NCBI GenBank assembly: GCA_902631405.1
Contig: CACOYI010000012.1
Location: 1 to 46,038 of the forward strand
Length of the DNA stretch: 46,038 nt
Origin: K189A clade bacterium
GTDB taxonomy: Bacteria > Pseudomonadota > Gammaproteobacteria > Pseudomonadales > Azotimanducaceae
Direction: 5' to 3'
Position 1 is the stretch's first letter. Every line of letters begins with the position of its first letter. Shown here in pieces: positions 15,779 to 24,674 of this stretch. A program made the translations under genes and the position numbers. Under the pieces are notes generated by a model, which saw nothing but the letters and a program-made list of their open reading frames with translations, was not told the origin of the DNA and ran no database searches.

Positions 15779-16579
15779 GTGAGCATTTTCCTACATCGAG
15801 GTTTGCTTCCCACGGGCGGGAAGCTTATACGATTTCTGACTGCTTTGCCGCTAAGCTTTTTTGTAATCCCAGTTCTAATGGTAGCGAATTCAGCGGCAGC
15901 AGAGCCTGTGGCGGCCTTCAATGTACTAGAAGTAAACGAAGACGGTACAGAATATAGTTTGACTCTACAGCTCTTATTATTGATGACCGTTTTGGCGGTT
16001 TTGCCATCAATTCTAATCCTGATGACTTCTTTCACGAGGATTATCATCGTACTTTCTTTGCTTCGCCAGGCTTTAGGTACGGCTCAAACACCACCAAATC
16101 AAGTTTTGATTGGTATAGCGCTGTTTTTATCGCTGTTCATTATGGCGCCAGTATTGCAGCAGGTTTATGACGAGGCCTTCATGCCAGTTCAAGATGGACA
16201 GATGTCTTTCCAACAAGGTCTTGAGGTGGCGCGCGTGCCGGTGCAAGAGTTTATGGTGTCGCATACGCGAGAACAGGACTTGTTGATGTTTATGGAAATG
16301 GCCAATGAGCCCTCGGTAGAGAATCTTGCCGACATTCCATTTACGGTTTTAATGCCAGCATTTATAACTTCTGAATTGAAGACCGCTTTTACTATTGGGT
16401 TTTTAATTTACATCCCCTTCATCATTATTGATTTGGTTGTAGCCAGTGTTCTCATGTCGATGGGAATGATGATGCTGTCACCTATGATGATTTCACTGCC
16501 ATTTAAGCTGCTGCTTTTCGTGTTAGTAGATGGCTGGGGTCTCATCACAAGCTCGTTAGTTTCTACATTCATTAGATAG
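15779..16579 (+). CDS. fliP: Flagellar export-gate protein FliP
   Basis: Core subunit of the type III export channel (FliP5FliQ4FliR1). The 266 residues include a cleavable-looking signal sequence (about 1-40, LPLSFFVIPVLMVANSAAAE) and four membrane segments; family motifs are MTSFTRIIIVLSLLRQALGT, TAQTPPNQVLIGIALFLSLF and LMSMGMMMLSPMMISLPFKL. The GTG at 15779 is used; a weak AGGG lies upstream. First gene behind the sigma54 promoter at 15718 and followed by fliQ after nine nt. Confidence 0.97.
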   Translation: MSIFLHRGLLPTGGKLIRFLTALPLSFFVIPVLMVANSAAAEPVAAFNVLEVNEDGTEYSLTLQLLLLMTVLAVLPSILILMTSFTRIIIVLSLLRQALGTAQTPPNQVLIGIALFLSLFIMAPVLQQVYDEAFMPVQDGQMSFQQGLEVARVPVQEFMVSHTREQDLLMFMEMANEPSVENLADIPFTVLMPAFITSELKTAFTIGFLIYIPFIIIDLVVASVLMSMGMMMLSPMMISLPFKLLLFVLVDGWGLITSSLVSTFIR

Positions 16580-16588
16580 AGGTAGCAG

Positions 16589-16858
16589 ATGGACACCTCG
16601 TTAGTAATGGATATCGCCATTGAGTCTCTCATCGTAACTACTAAGGTTGCCTTTCCTATCTTGGCGGCTGCGCTCTTGGCGGGATTGCTAGTCGGTGTTT
16701 TGCAAGCAGCGACTTCAATTCAAGAAATGACGCTAAGTTTTATTCCTAAGCTCGCTGTGATGGCTTTAGCGTTAGCTATTTTTGGAGAATGGCAGATCGC
16801 CGTTCTGATGGAGCATTTTGACGTCATCTTCGAACGAATTCGTACTCTGGACGGGTGA
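16589..16858 (+). CDS. fliQ: Flagellar export-gate protein FliQ
   Basis: Small gate subunit with two membrane helices that closes around FliP/FliR. The 89-residue product shows both helices (PILAAALLAGLLVGVLQAAT; IPKLAVMALALAIFGEWQIA) and the conserved ATSIQEMTLSFIPKL loop. A good AGAGGT lies upstream of the ATG. Lies between fliP and fliR. Confidence 0.97.
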   Translation: MDTSLVMDIAIESLIVTTKVAFPILAAALLAGLLVGVLQAATSIQEMTLSFIPKLAVMALALAIFGEWQIAVLMEHFDVIFERIRTLDG

Positions 16859-16864
16859 GCAAAG

Positions 16865-17629
16865 ATGAAGCTCGTGATGATTGAGATGATGAGTCTACTG
16901 CACCAGTTCCTCTGGCCATTCGTGAGAGTATCGGCGATGCTGTTGACGGCTCCCATTTTTGGCACTACCGCTATTAATATACGAACGAGGGTCGCGATAG
17001 GAGCCGTCTTAACGCTTCTTATTTTTCAACAGATAGATGTACCAGCTATAGATCCCTTCTCTTTTCCCGCTCTAACGAAAATGTTTCATGAGGTGGTGGT
17101 TGGCGGATTAATGGGTCTAACTTTGCAAATAGTTTCCGCAGCTGTGATTTTATCCGGGCAAATGGTTTCCAATGGTATGGGTTTAGGTATGGCAAATATG
17201 ATCGACCCAAACTTGGGGAACGTTCCAACCTTGTCTAATTTTTTCCTAGTAATCGCGTTATTAGCATTTTTAAGCCTAGGAGGTCATCTCGTGCTTATCT
17301 CCGTAATGGTTGACAGTTATTCCGCGGTCCCTATTGGAAACGGAATGTTGTCTCTAGTGTCGATCGAGGGCTTCTTGGGCTGGACATCTCAAATGTTTAT
17401 CGGCGCGGTTACTTTAGTTCTGCCAGTGTTGGTCGCCTTGCTCATGATTAATGTCTCTCTTGGCGTCATATCCCGGGCTTCACCAAGTTTGAATATATTC
17501 GCCGTGGGTTTCCCCGCGCTAATTCCGGTTGGACTAGTGTTGGTCACGCTCACACTTACCTTTTACTACACCCGCTTGGAAACTCTTTGGTATGACAGCT
17601 TCAGATTTCTCCAGCAGTCCTTGTTCTAG
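16865..17629 (+). CDS. fliR: Flagellar export-gate protein FliR
   Basis: Single-copy gate subunit structurally resembling a FliP-FliQ fusion. The 254 residues have about six hydrophobic segments and family motifs RVSAMLLTAPIFGTTAINIR and VSAAVILSGQMVSNGMGLGM followed by ANMIDP. ATG at 16865 lies six nt after the fliQ stop. It lies directly before flhB, the usual order in gammaproteobacteria. Confidence 0.96.
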   Translation: MKLVMIEMMSLLHQFLWPFVRVSAMLLTAPIFGTTAINIRTRVAIGAVLTLLIFQQIDVPAIDPFSFPALTKMFHEVVVGGLMGLTLQIVSAAVILSGQMVSNGMGLGMANMIDPNLGNVPTLSNFFLVIALLAFLSLGGHLVLISVMVDSYSAVPIGNGMLSLVSIEGFLGWTSQMFIGAVTLVLPVLVALLMINVSLGVISRASPSLNIFAVGFPALIPVGLVLVTLTLTFYYTRLETLWYDSFRFLQQSLF

Positions 17630-17641
17630 AGAGTAATCGAC

Positions 17642-18805
17642 ATGGCTGAAGGACAAGAACAGGATCAAGACGACAAAACCGAAGACCCAACCGCGCGAAG
17701 ATTGCAAAAGGCGAGGGAGGATGGGCAGGTCCTCAGATCTCAGGACGCGACTACCGCGGCAGTAACGCTAGGCGTCATAGCCTGTCTCTATTTCGCGGGC
17801 TCTTGGTTTGCGCCGCGTTTCTTAGACTTATTTGCAACGGGTTTTGTATTCGATTTTGGTTTGGTTTACGAATCGAATCTTGCAGTCCGCTCTTTTGGCG
17901 ACCTTGCGCTGAGCGCATTTACTACTCTCTCGCCTTTACTGTTATTTGCCATGATCTTGGCCGTGGGCACGGCCAGTAGTATTGGCGGAATTGTGTTTTC
18001 TGGAAAAGCTGCTGCGCCCAAATTTAGCAAGTTAAACCCTATTAAAGGCCTTGCTAGGATTTTCGGATTGAGGGCGCTTGTAGAATTAAGTAAGGCCATT
18101 CTTAAGTTTGGCCTGGTAGCTACCTTCGCTACGATTTTTCTTTATTTGAACTTGGAAACATTCTTCTTCTTCGGTATGGCCGATGTGGGAAAAGCGATAG
18201 CGAGCAGTTTAGATTTGGTCTTGTTGGGGGCTACGATTACCTGCCTCGCTCTATTCGTGATAGCCGCGATAGATATTCCTTATCAGCGTTTTGAATTTAT
18301 TAAGAAACTAAAGATGTCTAAGAAGGACATCAAAGATGAATTGAAAGACATTGAAGGCCAGCCTGAAGTTCGTCAGAAGATTCGGCAAAAACAACGTGAG
18401 CTTTCAGAGCAACGAATGATTGATGACGTTCCAAAAGCGGATGTTGTAATCACTAATCCAGAGCATTTTGCGGTGGCGCTGGTATATGAGATCGAAAAAG
18501 ATGGTGCACCAAAGGTATTGGCGAAAGGCAAAGGGTTTACGGCGTTGAAGATTCGAGAAAAAGCGGCAGAGGCAAGCGTAGAGATCTTTGAAGCACCGCC
18601 TCTCGCGCGGGCCCTTTTCTTTACGGTAGAGGTTGGCCAATCCATCCCTGGTGATTTATTCCAGGCAGTTGCTCAAGTTATCGCGTATGTCTATGGATTA
18701 AGTGCGAAAGATCCCCGACAGAAACAGATTTCGAAGCCAAAACCGAAGGTGCCGAGAGACTTGATTTTTGACGAATATGGTAAACGTCAATTGGAATTTA
18801 AATAG
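17642..18805 (+). CDS. flhB: Flagellar export specificity switch FlhB
   Basis: Inner-membrane protein whose autocleaving cytoplasmic domain switches export from rod/hook to filament substrates. The 387 residues start with the family signature (QDDKTEDPTARRLQKAREDG), have four membrane segments (about 40-210) and a cytoplasmic domain with KMSKKDIKDELKDIEGQPEV. The autocleavage motif, normally NPTH, reads NPEH here (ITNPEHFAVALVY); the cleaved Asn-Pro bond and the His are kept. flhA, which often follows, is not here; instead two unrecognised genes follow with good ribosome binding sites. Confidence 0.96.
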   Translation: MAEGQEQDQDDKTEDPTARRLQKAREDGQVLRSQDATTAAVTLGVIACLYFAGSWFAPRFLDLFATGFVFDFGLVYESNLAVRSFGDLALSAFTTLSPLLLFAMILAVGTASSIGGIVFSGKAAAPKFSKLNPIKGLARIFGLRALVELSKAILKFGLVATFATIFLYLNLETFFFFGMADVGKAIASSLDLVLLGATITCLALFVIAAIDIPYQRFEFIKKLKMSKKDIKDELKDIEGQPEVRQKIRQKQRELSEQRMIDDVPKADVVITNPEHFAVALVYEIEKDGAPKVLAKGKGFTALKIREKAAEASVEIFEAPPLARALFFTVEVGQSIPGDLFQAVAQVIAYVYGLSAKDPRQKQISKPKPKVPRDLIFDEYGKRQLEFK

Positions 18806-18814
18806 GAGAGAGTA

Positions 18815-20257
18815 ATGGTTCCTAAGCAAAAGAATAATCACAGAATTCCGAGTGGGTATTTTTCATTTGCCGAATATCAGAAATGTTGCGAGGTCATCAA
18901 AGAACTGGAGTCGAGTGGTTCGACCGTTCTGTTGACCGCGATGAAGCCTGCTGTGGCTGCATATTATGTGAGCCTCATATCTAACAAGATCGTAAATCGA
19001 GGGCTCCGCGACAAGGTGATCGTCCGGAAAATGCCAAGAGACAAGGATCAGATAATTGAGGCGCTCAATCAAAAGTTGAACGATAAGCCATCGAGTTCTT
19101 TGTCTGAAAGCGAGAGCTTCAGGGCAAATGAGATCTGGTTATACGAAAGCCTTAACGGATTAAGCGTGCCAAATATTGTTTTTGCGGCGAGAACCGTCAG
19201 GCAATTAGCACTCGCCGGTGTCAGTCTCTTAGTTTCAATAAACGGCCAGCAGTCTGGGGGTATGAAAGAGATAATTCACTCTTGTAAGGCTCGGCGTTGG
19301 GACTTTGATTCGCCCACTCTAGAGGAATATGAAGGTCTAATGGAGAGAGTCTCTGATAAGAGGAACTTGCAGACTGTGGAGGAACTCGGAAGGGAACTGG
19401 GTTTCTATAGAGCACTGAAGGACTCGAAACCACGGCTTCTCTCTTTTAGCGCGACAGACCCCGCGGATATAGTAGAAGACCCAGCGGACTCTTTTATGTC
19501 AGATTCGGATGTACTGGACCTGATAAAAAAACACAAAAAAGATCGAAAACCCCTGGAATCCTTCGGCTCGAGAATGTGGAGGCAGTTATTGTCAGCGTTT
19601 TCGAATGGAAGACTCAACGCAATCAAACTTTCAGCGGGACTTTCAGTAATTGCAGTTATCAGCGCTTTACAATTTGAATTGGCAAGCTCTTCAGGCGGTA
19701 TCATTGAAAATTCAAAAGTGGTTCCGACGTCCGAATTTAAAGATCATGCTGAAAGTCAGTTAAAGAGCGCGGACGGCAAAAGTGATATCGAATTAATCCC
19801 GACTCCATCGACCTCTTTCGCCACAGGGTTCCAGGAAGATGAAACAGAGTTAATGCAGATATTCGTCGTCGAGCAGGGTTTAAGCGCTGAGTCGGCTAGT
19901 TCAGAGCCAACTCTGTCGGATGACATCAGTCAACTACCTACGGACGTTCCTGGAGAACAAATTCAGTCATTGAGAGCTCACACCAGTGCCGAAATTCCTT
20001 TGAAAAAAGAAGAGTACTTTGTTCAGCACGCGGCTTTTAGCCAATTGGAAGGGGCTATGGTTTGGAAAAATAACAAAGCAAGCGAAATCTCAACAGAGAT
20101 ATTCATCAAGGGAGACAACCCTAAAAGATTTGTGGTCTTAAGTGGACCTTTCAGAGAAAAAGATAGTGCCTCCGAATCGATAGCCGATTCCAGTGACGCG
20201 TTTGTCGTTACTAGTGAAGCCATTGGTGAGCACGTTTATTCAGTAAGTGGTTTATAG
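18815..20257 (+). CDS. Unrecognised membrane protein with C-terminal SPOR domain
   Basis: Not recognised as a named family. The 480 residues are arranged as: a cytoplasmic region (1-200) with alternating strands and helices (STVLLTAMKPAVAAYYVSLI; ANEIWLYES; LALAGVSLLVSINGQ) that resembles an AAA-type fold without a Walker A motif; a charged linker; one membrane segment (about 271-288); a Ser/Glu-rich periplasmic linker; and a SPOR-like domain at the end (about 405-478, YFVQHAAFSQLEGAMVWKNN ... RFVVLSGPF), a fold that binds denuded peptidoglycan. The overall plan recalls DamX. It begins nine nt after flhB with AGGAGAG before the ATG, so is probably cotranscribed. A flagellar role is inferred from position only. 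Confidence 0.75.
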   Translation: MVPKQKNNHRIPSGYFSFAEYQKCCEVIKELESSGSTVLLTAMKPAVAAYYVSLISNKIVNRGLRDKVIVRKMPRDKDQIIEALNQKLNDKPSSSLSESESFRANEIWLYESLNGLSVPNIVFAARTVRQLALAGVSLLVSINGQQSGGMKEIIHSCKARRWDFDSPTLEEYEGLMERVSDKRNLQTVEELGRELGFYRALKDSKPRLLSFSATDPADIVEDPADSFMSDSDVLDLIKKHKKDRKPLESFGSRMWRQLLSAFSNGRLNAIKLSAGLSVIAVISALQFELASSSGGIIENSKVVPTSEFKDHAESQLKSADGKSDIELIPTPSTSFATGFQEDETELMQIFVVEQGLSAESASSEPTLSDDISQLPTDVPGEQIQSLRAHTSAEIPLKKEEYFVQHAAFSQLEGAMVWKNNKASEISTEIFIKGDNPKRFVVLSGPFREKDSASESIADSSDAFVVTSEAIGEHVYSVSGL

Positions 20258-20279
20258 AAGCTATAGAAGCTATAGAAGC
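20253..20279 (+). repeat. Three tandem copies of a 9-bp unit
   Basis: TATAGAAGC is repeated three times without mismatch. The first copy contains the TAG stop of the SPOR-domain gene. The array ends just before the ribosome binding site (AGGAGA, about 20282-20287) of the next gene, so copy-number change would alter the gap between the two genes but not their frames. Confidence 0.9.
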
Positions 20280-20292
20280 TTAGGAGATATTT

Positions 20293-21192
20293 ATGTTTGA
20301 GAAATTATTCGGTCGTTTCTTCAAGAAAAAGGGAGGTAAAGCAGCTAAAAAGAAAGCGCCTGCTCCTTCCAAAGAGACCGTAAATGAATCTGTTGGTAAT
20401 GAGCAGAGCGCGTCATATGAAGAAGCGTCTGAAAATTCACTCTCCACTCCCAGCCCAGTTAGTGACGCCCAGCCATTAGATGACAAACCCCCGTCAGGCC
20501 TCATCAATATGAATGCTGGTCTGGAAAAAGAAGCCGAAAAAATTAAAGAGGCAAATGGAAACGGGAAAGGAAAGCCGCGGGTAGACGTTATCGATGCTAT
20601 GGGTAACAGCGTATCAGAGATGGTAGCCAAGATTACGAGGCAATTAGAAGCTTCTACAGAACAGCTCAGTAGGTCTCGAAAATACACGAACTTCGCCATG
20701 ATACTTCTTGGGGTAACACTTCTCGGCACTATAGTAGCCATGGGCTCGGTGGCCTGGACTTTGTCTTCACAAATGGGAAATGTCGATGAGGCAATTTCTT
20801 CTCTTCGAGAACAAGCAGACGTACAGGATAATTCAGTGGATCTAATCGCGGAGATGCGAATAGAGTTGCAGCAGCTGCTGGAGGGTCAAGCGATGGACTC
20901 CGAAGAAGTTGATGCTGACTCCGCTCTTAATCGAGAGATAGAAATTAAGATCCAAGAGCTGGCGGTTCTCATCGATAAGATTGCGGTCAACCAGACTAAC
21001 ATCGAGGGAAAGCTGTCCTCTCTCTCGAGAAGACTAGCGGATGGAGTTCCAACGAAGGGTGCAGCTAACAGCGAGGCCATGGAAAAAGCGTTAGCTAAGG
21101 TAGAGCAGCGCGTGGGCGACCTCTACACGATTGAGAAGGCGAGAATCGCTCGTGAGATAGCCGATCTGAGGTCACGTCGAAGTAGCCAATAG
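20293..21192 (+). CDS. Unrecognised single-pass membrane protein with coiled coil
   Basis: No family recognised. The 299 residues have a Lys-rich, possibly amphipathic N-terminus (MFEKLFGRFFKKKGGKAAKK), an acidic Ser/Pro-rich stretch, a helical segment (about 100-130), one strong membrane helix (about 132-157, FAMILLGVTLLGTIVAMGSV) and a C-terminal part dominated by heptads, probably coiled coil (SSLREQADVQDNSVDLIAEM; KALAKVEQRVGDLYTIEKAR). Good AGGAGA before the ATG. Lies 35 nt after the SPOR-domain gene and is probably the last gene of the fliP operon, so the two proteins may act together. Topology is predicted by eye. Confidence 0.72.
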   Translation: MFEKLFGRFFKKKGGKAAKKKAPAPSKETVNESVGNEQSASYEEASENSLSTPSPVSDAQPLDDKPPSGLINMNAGLEKEAEKIKEANGNGKGKPRVDVIDAMGNSVSEMVAKITRQLEASTEQLSRSRKYTNFAMILLGVTLLGTIVAMGSVAWTLSSQMGNVDEAISSLREQADVQDNSVDLIAEMRIELQQLLEGQAMDSEEVDADSALNREIEIKIQELAVLIDKIAVNQTNIEGKLSSLSRRLADGVPTKGAANSEAMEKALAKVEQRVGDLYTIEKARIAREIADLRSRRSSQ

Positions 21193-21196
21193 GATT

Positions 21197-21313
21197 ATGG
21201 TTGAAATTGAACAGCTCGTGAAAAAGAGCTGGTCTAGTTGGTTTCTAAGGAGTAATGGCCGGTCAAAACGGGAAATTTTGATGCCGGTCGCTACCATTCT
21301 CAGTAATATATAG
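21197..21313 (+). CDS. Possible 38-residue small protein
   Basis: An ATG four nt after the preceding stop opens 38 codons (MVEIEQLVKKSWSSWFLRSN ... ATILSNI), ending in TAG 27 nt before uvrD. The only ribosome-binding signal is TAGG close to the ATG. An imperfectly terminator-like hairpin, CAGCTC (21212-21217) / GAGCTG (21226-21231), lies within it. Basic and aromatic content would suit a small membrane-associated peptide, but the frame may be chance. Confidence 0.2.
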   Translation: MVEIEQLVKKSWSSWFLRSNGRSKREILMPVATILSNI

Positions 21314-21340
21314 TCTGATCATTGGGCCGGATGATGCGAT

Positions 21341-23527
21341 TTGGATATTACCCCAATTTTGGAAGGCTTAAACGAGGCTCAACGAGCGGCAGTCTCTTCG
21401 CCGCCAGAAAATGCATTAATTGTTGCTGGCGCAGGCAGCGGGAAAACGAGGGTTTTAGTTCATCGGATAGCGTGGCTGATTCAAGTAGAGGGTGTTTCTG
21501 CGCACAGCCTCCTGGCAGTAACATTTACTAATAAAGCTGCGTCGGAGATGCGACTTCGCGCCGAGAGTCTTTTGGGCAGTTCTGCAAAAGGAATGTGGGT
21601 AGGCACTTTCCACAGCTTGGCGCACCGTTTCTTGCGTATGCATTGGCAGGAGGCTGGTTTGCCTGCCAACTTCCAAATAATTGATGCAGATGATCAGCTT
21701 CGATTGGTAAAGCGGATCATGAAAAATGAAGGTGTCGATGACAAAAGATGGCCGCCTCGACAGGTGGTCTGGTTTATCAACGATAAAAAAGATCGAGGCC
21801 TTCGCGCCTCAAACCTAGTTGATAGCGAAGAACTATTTGAGACTGTTCATGCAAAAATTTATGAATCCTATGAAGATCTTTGCAATCAGGGCGGTTTAGT
21901 CGACTTCGCAGAGCTGCTGTTACGGTCATATGAGACGCTTTCTGGAGACTCGGAATTACTGAAGCATTATCGGAGACGCTTTCGCCAGATCCTTGTCGAT
22001 GAATTCCAAGACACCAACGGTCTTCAGTATAGTTGGCTAAAACAAATTAAGGGCGAAGATGCTTTTATCACGGCCGTGGGAGATGATGATCAATCAATCT
22101 ACGGCTGGAGGGGTGCGAGAGTTGAGAACATCCTCAGCTTCTCGTCAGATTTCGAGAACGTCAAAACACTGCGCCTCGAGCAGAATTATCGATCAACTCA
22201 GAACATTCTGCAGGCGGCCAATCAGATCATTAAAGGTAATTCAGGTCGCTTAGGAAAAAATCTATGGACTGATGGTAAAGACGGAGAGCCCATCAAAGTC
22301 TACGCTGGTTTCAATGATATTGATGAGGCTCGTTTCATAGTTGAGAGGATCGAGCAGTGGCTCACGAACGGAGGTCAAGCATCTGACGTGGGCATACTCT
22401 ATCGTTCAAATGCCCAGTCTCGAGTGATTGAGGGAGAGCTACTCCGAGCGGGTATTCCCTTTCAGGTTTATGGAGGCCAACGTTTCTTTGAAAGAGCCGA
22501 GGTAAAGAACGCGCTGGCATATATGAGGTTGATAGAGGATGTTGACTCCGACAATGCGATCGAGAGAATCATCAACGTGCCCCCTAGGGGGATTGGAGAT
22601 AAAACGATTGAGGCGGTTCGGTTGATCGCTCGACAGCACTCGATCTCTTTATGGAGTTCAATCCATACGGCCCTTGAGGAAAAGTTATTGTCCGGCAGGG
22701 CACTCAAATCGCTGGCTGAATTTAGTGCGCTTATTTCGACTCTAAAAGCCGAGTTAGAGGGAGCCGATTTAGCTGATATTTGTGCTCGCGTAATCGAAGA
22801 CACTGGGTTAATTACTTATCACTCTCAAGAACCGGGGGAAAAGGGTGTTGCGCGGAGAGAGAATCTAGAGGAGTTAATATCCGCATGTGCGCAGTTTTCT
22901 GGGGAATTAGTGTTTCCTATTCAAGACAGCGATATGGCTACCGTAAGTCCATTACAGGAGTTCTTAGATCAAGTAGCACTAGATTCGGGGGATCGTCAAA
23001 AAACTGAAGGACCCAGTATTCAACTGATGACCCTTCATTCCGCAAAAGGCCTAGAATTTCCGCTGGTCTTTATGAGCGGCCTGGAAGAGGGCTTGTTCCC
23101 CCATCGCATGTCGACGGAGCAGGAAGAGGGTCTAGAGGAGGAGCGACGCCTGGCCTATGTAGGTATCACGAGAGCGATGGAAGAACTCTATTTGACCTAT
23201 GCCGAAGTTCGAAGGCTTTTTAATGAAGACCACTTTAATGTTCCTAGTCGTTTCCTAAAGGAGATTCCAAAAGAGTTAGTACAGGAAATCCGAATAGGAA
23301 CCAACTCTCTGTTTTCTACCCATAATAGGCCGAATCCTTTAGAAAACGGTCCTTCAGAAATTCAGGGACTAGTTATTGGGTGTCGGGTCACTCATGCTAA
23401 GTTTGGCGAGGGGGTGGTACTACAATTTGAAGGTTCTGGTGAAAGAGCGAAAGTCCAGATCAATTTTGATGTTGGTGCGAAGTGGCTGATGGCCTCGGTC
23501 GCCAACCTAGAGGTAGTCAGTAGTTAA
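21341..23527 (+). CDS. uvrD: DNA helicase II UvrD
   Basis: 3'-5' superfamily-1 helicase for nucleotide excision repair and mismatch repair. The 728 residues follow E. coli UvrD throughout: LNEAQRAAVSSPPENALIVA, Walker A AGAGSGKTRVLVHRIAWLIQ (motif I), ILVDEFQDTN (motif II), VGDDDQSIYGWRGARVENIL (motif III), EQNYRST (motif IV), QLMTLHSAKGLEFPLVF (motif V), EEERRLAYVGITRAMEELYL (motif VI), and the UvrD-type C-terminal HAKFGEGVVLQFEGSGE. The TTG at 21341 is chosen because MDITPILEGLN aligns with the E. coli start (MDVSYLLDSLN); no strong ribosome binding site precedes it. No LexA box was found upstream. Confidence 0.96.
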   Translation: MDITPILEGLNEAQRAAVSSPPENALIVAGAGSGKTRVLVHRIAWLIQVEGVSAHSLLAVTFTNKAASEMRLRAESLLGSSAKGMWVGTFHSLAHRFLRMHWQEAGLPANFQIIDADDQLRLVKRIMKNEGVDDKRWPPRQVVWFINDKKDRGLRASNLVDSEELFETVHAKIYESYEDLCNQGGLVDFAELLLRSYETLSGDSELLKHYRRRFRQILVDEFQDTNGLQYSWLKQIKGEDAFITAVGDDDQSIYGWRGARVENILSFSSDFENVKTLRLEQNYRSTQNILQAANQIIKGNSGRLGKNLWTDGKDGEPIKVYAGFNDIDEARFIVERIEQWLTNGGQASDVGILYRSNAQSRVIEGELLRAGIPFQVYGGQRFFERAEVKNALAYMRLIEDVDSDNAIERIINVPPRGIGDKTIEAVRLIARQHSISLWSSIHTALEEKLLSGRALKSLAEFSALISTLKAELEGADLADICARVIEDTGLITYHSQEPGEKGVARRENLEELISACAQFSGELVFPIQDSDMATVSPLQEFLDQVALDSGDRQKTEGPSIQLMTLHSAKGLEFPLVFMSGLEEGLFPHRMSTEQEEGLEEERRLAYVGITRAMEELYLTYAEVRRLFNEDHFNVPSRFLKEIPKELVQEIRIGTNSLFSTHNRPNPLENGPSEIQGLVIGCRVTHAKFGEGVVLQFEGSGERAKVQINFDVGAKWLMASVANLEVVSS

Positions 23528-23552
23528 TAATCAATTTTTCAAGGGGGATGTT

Positions 23553-24674
23553 TTGAGAGATTTTTTTCATGGGCGAATAATCTCAGTCGCCATCGTATTG
23601 GCTTTTTTAGTTGGCTGTACCCCGAGTTCCGAAGATGGCGAAGGCGTCGCGCCTGTTAAATCATCGAGTCAGGTCTTTAGATGGAAAATGATTACGACTT
23701 GGCCTAAAAATTTGCCGGGTCTTGGCGTTGGTCCCGAACGCTTGGCAGATCATCTGCGTGTCATGAGTAACGGTCGCCTTGATATCAAAGTTTATGGCGC
23801 GGGAGAGCTCGTTGGTGGAATGGAAGTTTTCGATGCGGTTTCGCAAGGGACAGCAGAGATGGGACATGGTGCCGCCTACTATTGGAGGGGAAAGATACCT
23901 GCTGCACAGATGTTCGCTACCGTGCCATTTGGCATGACGGCGCAAGAGATGAATGGATGGCTGCACTATGGCGGCGGATTAGAACTTTGGAGAGAACTTT
24001 ACGAGCCCTTCGATATTGTGCCGTTCACAACAGGAAATTCTGGTGTTCAGATGGGGGGATGGTTTAACAAAGAGATCCTTTCAGTTGATGATCTTCAAGG
24101 GCTAAAGATGCGCATACCGGGTCTTGGTGGTGAGGTTCTGGCTCGCGCTGGAGGGTCGCCCCAGCAACTGCCTTTAGCAGAAGTTTATACCGCCCTTCAA
24201 ACTGGTGTGATAGACGCGACGGAGTTGGTCGGTCCATATAATGATTTGGCTCAGTCAATACATTCAGTGGCAAAATACTATTATTACCCGGGATGGCACG
24301 AACCTGGTTCGACGCTTGAGACTCTGATCAATAAGGATGCTTGGGAAAGCCTTCCGCCCGACCTTCAAGAAATGATAGCTGTTGCTACCCGAGCAATTAA
24401 TGAGGATATGCTGAGTGAGTTTACTGCGAAAAATAATGCTGCTCTAAACGTACTAATCGAGGAGCATGGTGTAGAGCTTAGGGCCTTCCCCGAGGATGTC
24501 ATTTACAAACTCAGAGAAATATCGAAAGGGTTAGTGAAAGAGTCAATGCAAGAAAATGATCTCTCTCGCAGGATTTATTCCTCCTATATGGAATTCCTCG
24601 AAAGCGTAGAAAATTATCATCGAATCAGTGAGCAAGCTTTTCTCGAGGCCCGGGCTGACGCGTCCACGAACTAG
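23553..24674 (+). CDS. TRAP transporter substrate-binding lipoprotein (DctP/TakP-like)
   Basis: Periplasmic receptor of a tripartite ATP-independent transporter. The 373 residues begin with a lipoprotein signal (AIVLAFLVGC, Cys22; +2 Thr) and continue with the DctP fold of the alpha-keto-acid/mannitol-chloroaromatic group: ITTWPKNLPGLGVGPERLAD, GAYYWRGKIPAAQMFATVPF-like segment, GLKMRIPGLGGEVLARAGGS with the substrate-carboxylate Arg, and TALQTGVIDATELVGPYNDL. TTG at 23553 has an excellent AAGGGGG upstream. Its partners dctQ and dctM lie on the opposite strand beyond the next gene. The exact substrate cannot be told. Confidence 0.9.
   Translation: MRDFFHGRIISVAIVLAFLVGCTPSSEDGEGVAPVKSSSQVFRWKMITTWPKNLPGLGVGPERLADHLRVMSNGRLDIKVYGAGELVGGMEVFDAVSQGTAEMGHGAAYYWRGKIPAAQMFATVPFGMTAQEMNGWLHYGGGLELWRELYEPFDIVPFTTGNSGVQMGGWFNKEILSVDDLQGLKMRIPGLGGEVLARAGGSPQQLPLAEVYTALQTGVIDATELVGPYNDLAQSIHSVAKYYYYPGWHEPGSTLETLINKDAWESLPPDLQEMIAVATRAINEDMLSEFTAKNNAALNVLIEEHGVELRAFPEDVIYKLREISKGLVKESMQENDLSRRIYSSYMEFLESVENYHRISEQAFLEARADASTN

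Noticed and set aside
21212-21231. Terminator after the coiled-coil gene
   Set aside because: The 6-bp stem is not followed by a T-tract.
21299-21318. LexA box candidate before uvrD
   Set aside because: The sequence CAGTAATATATAGTCTG lacks the CTGT-N8-ACAG arms.
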